From Candidatus Bathyarchaeota archaeon (GTDB lineage: Archaea; Thermoproteota; Bathyarchaeia; Bathyarchaeales; Bathyarchaeaceae), in the NCBI GenBank assembly GCA_004376295.1, contig SOJZ01000004.1, positions 62,001 through 126,000 on the forward strand: 64,000 nucleotides of DNA, in the 5' to 3' direction. Each line of letters begins with the position of its first letter. Within the stretch, counting starts at the first letter, position 1. The translations under genes and the position numbers were made by a program. This document shows, one piece after another, positions 58,129-64,000 of this stretch. Below the pieces are notes generated by a model. It worked only from the letters and a program-made list of their open reading frames with translations. It was not told the DNA's origin and searched no databases.

Positions 58129-58671
58129 CTAATGCATGCATGCGATGCTGGCAGCGGCTTTCGTTCGATCAATTAACTCCTCGGCAGCTTGCTTGGCCTT
58201 TCTTTCGTCTATGGGGAAACTTATGACAGAACATGTATGTATAGGCCCTCGCTGTAGGCTAACGGCTCTTTCTGCTTCTTCCAGACTGACTGGTAACAAC
58301 CCAGCTCCCCTACAGGCAGCCTTTACTGTATCGATAAAGGGTTCCTCTGTGACAAGGACAGGCAAAGCTTTAAGACCTATATTTAATGCTCTAGCCAAGA
58401 CTGCAGCACCAGGAGGGCCGTCATTTTCACATATTCTAGGAGACACCCATGGTCGAAGTGGATAACCTGTCGCTATTATTACCCCGTTGCCTGGTTTTAC
58501 CATCTTTGCCAATTTTTCAGCGGCATGAAGTGTGAGCGATCTGCCGAGCTTACTTCGAGCGGCTTCATATAGTTTATCAATGCTATGAGGCGGACGAAGG
58601 TGAAAGTCGATTGTGATGATTTGGTCGATTGCATTTCCTAGGCGTTCTCTAAGAGTTTTCTCCTCCTTCAA
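58129..58671 (-). pseudogene. DUF4392 (D-glutamate cyclase-like) protein, C-terminus lost at island edge
   Basis: 180 residues corresponding to the N-terminal part of the DUF4392 domain: KPGNGVIIATGYPLRPWVSP, ENDGPPGAAVLARALNIGLK, ALPVLVTEEPFIDTVKAA. Members convert D-glutamate to 5-oxo-D-proline or are uncharacterised, and are usually near 300 aa. Here the chain stops after TKAAASIACMH, the last four codons made by ATGCATGCATGC plus TAG. The missing end should include the GRN-type active-site region, so the product is likely inactive. It is the last gene after the Liv operon. TTG start, possibly further downstream. Confidence 0.7.
58132..58143. repeat. ATGCATGCATGC, right island border
   Basis: Overlaps the last codons (ACMH and stop) of the truncated DUF4392 gene. 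Confidence 0.75.
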
Positions 58672-58782
58672 AGAGGCGTGCCCCCATGTGGTTGGTGATG
58701 CTGAAGTAAAAGATTTTCACGCACGTAGAGGTTTAAGATTGAAGTTGCTGAAAATTTTAGCTGGTTGTTCGGCATAGTGAAG

Positions 58783-59559
58783 CTATATCCGTAAGAGTTG
58801 GCCGTAACCCTCAATGCCGTCGTCAATTCCAACTTTCCTCAGCGCGTACCATATCGATGCTGAATTGGATGTCACCACAGGTTTGCCTATGTCTTTTTCG
58901 AGAAGCTCTGCGATTTCAAGCGCTCGAAAGGCTGTGCAGCTTATGAACATGCCATCCGCTTCCGAGGTATCTACAGTTCTTGCAAACTTGTAAACTTCAA
59001 GAGGTCGAACAGATTGATATCTCTGAGGATTTGTCAATTGCATACCTAGAATGTTAAGTACCTTGAAGCCCACGTTTTCAAGGTATTTTCTTCCGTTCAT
59101 ATTTATTGCATCTATGTAAGGTGTTACTACCGCGACTCTCTTGATTCCAAGCTTTTTCAATGCCTCTACTACAGCAGTGGTAGTCGTTATTGCAGGAGTT
59201 TTAGCTGCGTCCTCAATCCTCCTCGTTATTTCCTCGTTCCAACTCTTGTTGCCTTTAAGGAAACTACCACTCGTACAGCCAAATACAATGAGATCAACTT
59301 TTGCACTGCCGACATCTTTGGCTGCTTTCTCGATGTGCGATGTCATCCTTAATAGAGCCTCAGGAGTCGCTTCTCTAAAGGTCATCCTTGCCGTATGGAT
59401 ACTCACTCCAGGGGGAACAGTTTTGTTGAAGGCAGGTTCGCATACCAAATCTGTGGAAACCACTAGGAGGCCTATTTTCACTCTCCAGCCGTAAAACCCA
59501 TTTCCTTCTATCTTTATTCCTCCAGTAACTCTTTGGGCATGCATACTAAATCCATTCAT
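58783..59559 (-). CDS. Maleate isomerase/AMDase-like Asp/Glu racemase superfamily enzyme
   Basis: 258 aa. The opening FYGWRVKIGLLVVSTDLV with EPAFNK is the maleate cis-trans isomerase/arylmalonate decarboxylase start. Both catalytic Cys are present: VFGCTSGSFLKG and FISCTAFRALE. Its start overlaps the livF stop by 14 nt, so it is translated with the transporter and probably acts on the imported compound. The 22 residues before YGWR are longer than usual; ATG 59542-59544 is an alternative. Substrate unknown. Confidence 0.85.
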   Translation of the reverse strand: MNGFSMHAQRVTGGIKIEGNGFYGWRVKIGLLVVSTDLVCEPAFNKTVPPGVSIHTARMTFREATPEALLRMTSHIEKAAKDVGSAKVDLIVFGCTSGSFLKGNKSWNEEITRRIEDAAKTPAITTTTAVVEALKKLGIKRVAVVTPYIDAINMNGRKYLENVGFKVLNILGMQLTNPQRYQSVRPLEVYKFARTVDTSEADGMFISCTAFRALEIAELLEKDIGKPVVTSNSASIWYALRKVGIDDGIEGYGQLLRI

Positions 59560-60259
59560 GGATTAAACTCTGTAACTCACTTTCGAACTGCTCCTTCGGC
59601 CCTTGCTTCAATATCCGACCAGAACGGAGCATGTAGATGTAATCTGAGAACTTTACGGCTTGTCTGACATTTTGATCTATGAACAACACAGTTAGCTTTT
59701 CCTCTTTGAATTTGTTCATCGCTTCATATACTTCCATAGCGACTTTTGGAGCGAGACCAGCTGTGGGTTCATCAATCAAAATAAGTTCAGATTTCTGGAT
59801 GAACGCTCTACTAAGCTCTAACATCCTTTGTTGCCCCCCGCTTAGAGAGGAGGCCTTATCATTCAGTTTGGTTTTCAGCAGGGGGAACTTCTCATAAACT
59901 TTCTGAATGGATTTCTTAACGATTTCCTGATTTTTTCTCAAGGGCCATGTATATACTCTTAAATTTTCCTTTACTGTTAACTCCAAGAAAACGTTTCTTT
60001 CTTGTGCAATGTAAGTTATCCCCAAGGTGCCAGCCAAAATGTGCGGTTTTGTTCCCGTTATATCTTCTTCCTTGTAATAGATTTTCCCCTTTCTAGGCTT
60101 TATGAAACCACAAATTGTTTTTATGAGGGTGGATTTGCCTGATCCATTTGGTCCTATAATGCCCGTTATCTTTTCTCCCTCTACATGCAGAGAAATACCA
60201 TGCAAAATGTCAACCTCTGGGAAATATCCTGAAACTACATCTTTCAGTACGAGAGACAT
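59546..60259 (-). CDS. livF: Branched-chain amino-acid-type ABC transporter ATPase LivF
   Basis: 237-aa ATPase: Walker A GPNGSGKSTLIK, signature SLSGGQQRMLEL, Walker B LILIDEPTAGL, switch His replaced in the usual LivF manner (FIDQN). Pairs with LivG to energise uptake through LivHM. The gap to livG is 3 bp. Confidence 0.93.
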   Translation of the reverse strand: MSLVLKDVVSGYFPEVDILHGISLHVEGEKITGIIGPNGSGKSTLIKTICGFIKPRKGKIYYKEEDITGTKPHILAGTLGITYIAQERNVFLELTVKENLRVYTWPLRKNQEIVKKSIQKVYEKFPLLKTKLNDKASSLSGGQQRMLELSRAFIQKSELILIDEPTAGLAPKVAMEVYEAMNKFKEEKLTVLFIDQNVRQAVKFSDYIYMLRSGRILKQGPKEQFESELQSLIHEWI

Positions 60260-60262
60260 GAC

Positions 60263-60967
60263 TCATACACCTAGATAGGCTTCGCACACCTTCTGGTCTA
60301 CTCGGATGTCTTCGGGCGTTCCCTCCGCGATTACCTCTCCAGCGCACAGTACAGAGACTTTGTCACAGGTTTCCGAGATTGAAGGTATGTCATGACTTAT
60401 TATGACGAAAGTTTTTCCTTCCTCAGACAGTTCACGAACAGCTTTAATGATTTTTGCTTTGAAAGCAGGATGTATACCGTGGAATGGTTCGTCTAACATT
60501 ATAAGATCCGGGTCAAAAGTAAGTACCCTTGCCATCTCCAATAACTTTTTTTGTCCACCGGATAAATTCCCTGCAAATTCATCTCTTAAACGATAAAGAT
60601 CGAAGAGTTTTAACAGATCCACAGCCTTGCTTTTCAGCTCCTCTATTTTTTCAAAATGAGTTATACCCGCTGCAATCATGTTATCCATCACGGTCATCTG
60701 ACGAAAAGGTCTTGAAACTTGAAACGTTCTGCCAATACCTTTTTTAGCGATTTCGTGGGGTTTTAAACCATCTATACGCTCGTTTTTAAAATATATCTCT
60801 CCCTCATCCGGGATGTAAAATCCGTTGATCACATTTAGCAGTGTTGTCTTTCCTGCTCCGTTAGGACCTATCAGTCCCCGTATCGTTTTCTCCTTCACAT
60901 TGAGAGTGCATTTGTTAACTGCTACTACTCCAAAGAATTTTTTGGTCATGTTGTGAATTTCTAACAA
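60263..60967 (-). CDS. livG: ABC transporter ATPase LivG
   Basis: 234-aa ATPase: Walker A GPNGAGKTTLLN, signature NLSGGQKKLLEM, Walker B LIMLDEPFHGI and the LivG-typical GIGRTFQVSRPF. It ends SEAYLG-like (CEAYLGV), typical of LivG. 11 bp after livM. Confidence 0.93.
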   Translation of the reverse strand: MLEIHNMTKKFFGVVAVNKCTLNVKEKTIRGLIGPNGAGKTTLLNVINGFYIPDEGEIYFKNERIDGLKPHEIAKKGIGRTFQVSRPFRQMTVMDNMIAAGITHFEKIEELKSKAVDLLKLFDLYRLRDEFAGNLSGGQKKLLEMARVLTFDPDLIMLDEPFHGIHPAFKAKIIKAVRELSEEGKTFVIISHDIPSISETCDKVSVLCAGEVIAEGTPEDIRVDQKVCEAYLGV

Positions 60968-60978
60968 TTGCAGCGTCT

Positions 60979-61962
60979 TTATCCTCCAAGGTATTTTTCA
61001 AAAAGCTTCTTTAGCCATGGATATACTCCTCTAGGCATTAGAACAATAAATAACATTAGGATTACACCGTTTATAACAAGATTTAATCCTCGGAAGTGTT
61101 GTTCTATCCACAACTTCATAATCTCCGTTAAGGGCACGACAACTAGAACTCCTATCACTGGACCAAAAATCGTTCCCACTCCTCCAACGACCGTACCAAG
61201 GATCATTTGAATATTCAGTGGCCATCCAAAGGCTTGAACCGGGTCTATGAACTTTAAAAAGTTAACAAAAATACCCCCCGATAATCCTGTTACAAAAGAA
61301 CTGATACCCATACCGAATAATCTAGTCCTAAAAGGGTCTATTCCAAGAGAATTTGCTGCATCTTCATCTGAGCCTATAGCTCTAAGGCAGTATCCCAACT
61401 TCGATTCACTAAGCCTCAGTTGTAACACAAGAACTGAAATAAGGAAAGCTAAGGCAATGTAGTAATAAAACACCGGGTCATAGAAATACATCAAGTAGGC
61501 ATTTTCTTCGGCAAAAGGAATTATCACTCCATAGGCTCCGCCAGTTACTTGCCAAAACGTATTAAATATTATTATTAGTATTTGCGGAAGCGCAAAAGTC
61601 GCTAATGCGAAATATATTCCTCTGGTTCTTATCGTGACAAACGTTATTAGAAGCCCAAGAACACAGGCTATAGATGCTCCTATGAAAATTCCGATCCAAG
61701 GCGTTATCTGGAAAGGTACCAAAAGCCACAACGTAATGTATGCAGATATACCGAAAAAGACTGTATGCCCAAAGGATAAAAGACCTGTATATCCATAGCA
61801 GATATTCCACCCTATAGAACTGATAGCCAAAAGCCAACAGATTACAAGTATATGAATTATATACTTACTCGAAAAAAGTGGAAACACAGAAGATAACAAT
61901 ACAAGCAATATGATCGTTATTAACTTGCTTCTGCTGGTGATGGCCCACTTTGTTTTGGTCAT
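60979..61962 (-). CDS. livM: ABC transporter permease LivM
   Basis: 327-aa permease with about eight to ten TM helices and family segments GYTGLLSFGHTVFFGISAY and ALRAIGSDEDAANSLGID, then GGVGTIFGPVIGVLVVV. Six bp after livH. Confidence 0.92.
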   Translation of the reverse strand: MTKTKWAITSRSKLITIILLVLLSSVFPLFSSKYIIHILVICWLLAISSIGWNICYGYTGLLSFGHTVFFGISAYITLWLLVPFQITPWIGIFIGASIACVLGLLITFVTIRTRGIYFALATFALPQILIIIFNTFWQVTGGAYGVIIPFAEENAYLMYFYDPVFYYYIALAFLISVLVLQLRLSESKLGYCLRAIGSDEDAANSLGIDPFRTRLFGMGISSFVTGLSGGIFVNFLKFIDPVQAFGWPLNIQMILGTVVGGVGTIFGPVIGVLVVVPLTEIMKLWIEQHFRGLNLVINGVILMLFIVLMPRGVYPWLKKLFEKYLGG

Positions 61963-61968
61963 TCTGAA

Positions 61969-62826
61969 CTACTTCCCAAATAGCCCTTTAGGTCTGAAGA
62001 CCAATACAATTACGAATATGACTAACACAATTACGTCTTTGAAAGCCACAGGTAGGTATAATCCACTGATAGTCTGAGAAACGCCAATTATACTTGCTCC
62101 TAGTAGGCAACCCTTGATCGTTCCGGGGCCTCCCAGCACTATGGCAACCCACATATACATTGTATAAGCTAAGCCCACTGTGGGGCTTACTGTATAGTAA
62201 AAGCTTAACAAGACACCACCAAGACCTATCAATACCATCCCAAGACTAAATGCTAGCAAGTAAACCCTGTGGGGATCAATTCCGATCAGCGAGATGAGCT
62301 TTCGGTTACTTATTGCCGCGCGTATCACCATCCCCAAATCGGTTTTGAATAGAAATATGAAGGTAAAAACTGTGACAACTACTGCTAGAATAGACGCAAT
62401 TACCAGCGCCTTGTTTAACAGTATTGGCCCTAACCTAATCGCTTCTGCACCATAGGGAATATTCATACGCCTTGGAATGGAAGTCCATAATACTAGAGCA
62501 GCACTTTGCAAAGCGATAGATAGGCTAGCCGTATAAAGGATATGAAAACTGTGAGGTTTGCCTATCATAATCTTGAATACTCCATGATAGCATGGTATAC
62601 TGACGATTAGAAATATTAGTGGCACAACAAAGAGCAGTATAAACTCGTTTATGCCAAAAAGAGTGTATAAAAAAAATGTAGTGTACATGGCAAGCATCAG
62701 GAACTCTCCAATTGCCATGTGAACAAGATCCAAGACTCCATAGATTATATCTAGACCTATAGCAAGGACAGCATAGATGCCTCCTAGCAGGAGGCCAGTT
62801 GCCATACTCTGAACCAAAGCGGACAT
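61969..62826 (-). CDS. livH: ABC transporter permease LivH
   Basis: 285-aa permease. Family segments GLLLGGIYAVLAIGLDIIYG, VLDLVHMAIGEFLMLAMY and VLGGPGTIKGCLLGASIIG, with about eight TM helices. 99 bp separate it from livK. Confidence 0.93.
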   Translation of the reverse strand: MSALVQSMATGLLLGGIYAVLAIGLDIIYGVLDLVHMAIGEFLMLAMYTTFFLYTLFGINEFILLFVVPLIFLIVSIPCYHGVFKIMIGKPHSFHILYTASLSIALQSAALVLWTSIPRRMNIPYGAEAIRLGPILLNKALVIASILAVVVTVFTFIFLFKTDLGMVIRAAISNRKLISLIGIDPHRVYLLAFSLGMVLIGLGGVLLSFYYTVSPTVGLAYTMYMWVAIVLGGPGTIKGCLLGASIIGVSQTISGLYLPVAFKDVIVLVIFVIVLVFRPKGLFGK

Positions 62827-62925
62827 TTTTCACATCCCCAAGACTAACGTACAGCTATTTATTTAGTTTCTGATGTTGCCTGCGCTGTAGCTAAATGTTC
62901 GTGGGAATATTGTGCTTTAGCTAAT

Positions 62926-64000
62926 TTATGGTGTTGGCCATATTGCTTCATCTGTGGCCAAATGCTCAGGGAACACTGTTTTTAGTTCTGTCCCTTGCCA
63001 TTGTACTAATACGCAGCTAAATTCCCCTAGGTTTATGTCGCCACTAGGTTTGAATGATACGGGACCCCACAACACTGTCGCATTACCTGTCGTAATATCT
63101 ATTTCGGATAGAGCATCTCTAACCGCACCCGAACTAGTAGAAGCCGCTTGTTCCAATGCTTCCTTCAGAATATATGTCGCTCCGTATGCCAACGCAGCAT
63201 CCTTAGGCAAGAAATCCTCTCCATAGCGCTCAGTATATCTCTCCTCCAATGACTCTGAACCTTTGACAGGATTCCAATCAGAAATCCCAAGCTTTCCATC
63301 AGCTAAGTCTCCCAGCACATCAATGAAGTCTGGGTGCATTAAGCCGCCACCATAGTAACATTGGGGTATCGTCTCATCGAGACCAGTTTCTGAGAATTTT
63401 CTGATAATCATGTATGCGTCTTCCATCTGAATAGCGTAACAGAAGAATATGTCTGGTTGAGCATTTTCGACCTTTAGTAGTAATGAGGTTGCATCTCCAA
63501 GCGGCGAAGTCCACGTTTCATCAAGTACGACGTCTTTCCCTAAATCTAGTGCTACAGCTTTAAGCGCATTCACCAAATCGGCATTGAGCGGGTTATCATC
63601 GTAGGCAAAGGCAATTTTCTGAATAGTTCTACCAGTGGCATTTTCCCCTAATGCAATCAATGCACTGACCCCTGAACTCTGCAGATCACTAGCTTTTGGG
63701 GCAACACGGAAAATATATTCGTAGCCGCTTTCAGTTATACCATCTGCCCATGACGTACACAGCATGGGGATTTTTTCACTTTCAGCTATGGGAGCTGAAG
63801 CTAGAATGTATCCACTAGGCCAAGGCTGAAATATTGCGGGCATATCGGGGTTCAATGTAATCATTCTTCGAAGAGTTATTGTAGCTTCAGCTGCGCTTGC
63901 ACCAGAATCATACGCTATTAAAGAAATGTTTATTCCTCCTAGGGATTGAATTCCTCCGGCAGCGTTTATTTCCTCAACGGCAAGACCCATGCCTTTTACA
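62926..64000 (-). CDS. livK: ABC transporter substrate-binding protein LivK, 5' end outside window
   Basis: Type I periplasmic-binding-fold protein: GLAVEEINAAGGI, SGASAAEATITLRRMI and the C-terminal GSESLEERYTERYGE with AYGATYILKEALEQA. The frame is open through 64000 (VKGMGLAV), so signal peptide and first strand lie beyond. It binds a branched-chain amino acid or an amide/small organic acid; given the racemase-like genes in the operon, a D-amino acid or cyclic amide is plausible but not shown. Confidence 0.92.
   Translation of the reverse strand, partial: VKGMGLAVEEINAAGGIQSLGGINISLIAYDSGASAAEATITLRRMITLNPDMPAIFQPWPSGYILASAPIAESEKIPMLCTSWADGITESGYEYIFRVAPKASDLQSSGVSALIALGENATGRTIQKIAFAYDDNPLNADLVNALKAVALDLGKDVVLDETWTSPLGDATSLLLKVENAQPDIFFCYAIQMEDAYMIIRKFSETGLDETIPQCYYGGGLMHPDFIDVLGDLADGKLGISDWNPVKGSESLEERYTERYGEDFLPKDAALAYGATYILKEALEQAASTSSGAVRDALSEIDITTGNATVLWGPVSFKPSGDINLGEFSCVLVQWQGTELKTVFPEHLATDEAIWPTP

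Noticed and set aside
59537-59544. GCATGCAT in the maleate isomerase-like gene as a breakpoint
   Set aside because: It sits in the overlap with livF, whose reading frame is intact through it; probably chance, though the N-terminus there is unusually long.

Overview
The window reads as a chromosomal piece of a TACK-type archaeon; Bathyarchaeia or a close relative is my best inference. The reasons are ribosomal proteins S26e, L18a/LX, L31e and L39e, together with eIF6, Spt5, SecE, prefoldin, RNase P Rpr2 and Nep1. Archaeal-type ProS, LeuS, AlaS and HisS, a GEK1-type D-aminoacyl-tRNA deacylase, TATA boxes instead of -35/-10 promoters, and tRNA genes with non-canonical introns point the same way. 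S26e and multi-intron tRNAs argue against most Euryarchaeota. The taxonomic call is inference; no rRNA gene is present.

Layout. (1) 0-9.7 kb: the end of rps26e, a CDP-alcohol phosphatidyltransferase, DUF1805, proS, a collapsed 5-formyl-THF cyclo-ligase pseudogene, a radical SAM protein, a DedA/EndoQ pair, a NapH-like ferredoxin, a winged-helix regulator, a two-intron tRNA-Leu and a HAD phosphatase broken by an in-frame TAG. (2) 10-21 kb: tRNA-Arg(CCU) with two introns, a CPBP protease, hisS with a tRNA-splicing endonuclease subunit that has lost its catalytic His, a YcaQ-like glycosylase, mtnA, a HhH glycosylase, GfcR, tRNA-Arg(UCU), and a secreted beta-propeller protein beside a membrane-anchored HTH protein. 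(3) 21-38 kb: the information-processing core. leuS-alaS is followed by rpl12-rpl10-rpl1, rpl11-spt5-secE, dtdA and a carbamoyltransferase, then ftsY-pfdA-rpl18a-eif6-rpl31e-rpl39e-pdcd5-rps19e-yhbY-rnp4, with nep1 divergent. secE and rpl39e are short genes. (4) 39-48.5 kb: a catabolic block with tRNA-Gly (one intron), glycerate 2-kinase, an atypical enolase, a D-2-hydroxyacid dehydrogenase, an M24 peptidase, a luciferase-like oxidoreductase, a tandem Asp/Glu racemase-like protein and a proline racemase. (5) 48.96-58.14 kb: an accessory island with iterons, a one-polypeptide restriction-modification enzyme, a PD-(D/E)xK-like protein, a coiled-coil surface protein, membrane proteins, a TIR protein and the C-terminal piece of a tyrosine integrase. 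(6) 58.1-64 kb: a livKHMGF branched-chain-type ABC transporter operon ending in a maleate isomerase/racemase-like gene and a truncated DUF4392 gene. Blocks 4 and 6 look like one amino-acid or amide utilisation locus split by the island.

The most unusual signal is the palindrome TGCATGCA/GCATGCATGC. It sits at both island ends and at internal segment borders, and it coincides with the break in at least four coding sequences: a GNAT acetyltransferase, the integrase, the DUF4392 protein and, 46 kb away, the formyl-THF ligase. I interpret it as a recurrent breakpoint or joining sequence and a possible undescribed recombination or mobile system, with an amplification or assembly artefact as the alternative to exclude. 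The other main theme is tRNA processing: all four tRNA genes carry introns, two of them at the same non-canonical 29/30 site, and the window also holds a His-less splicing endonuclease subunit.
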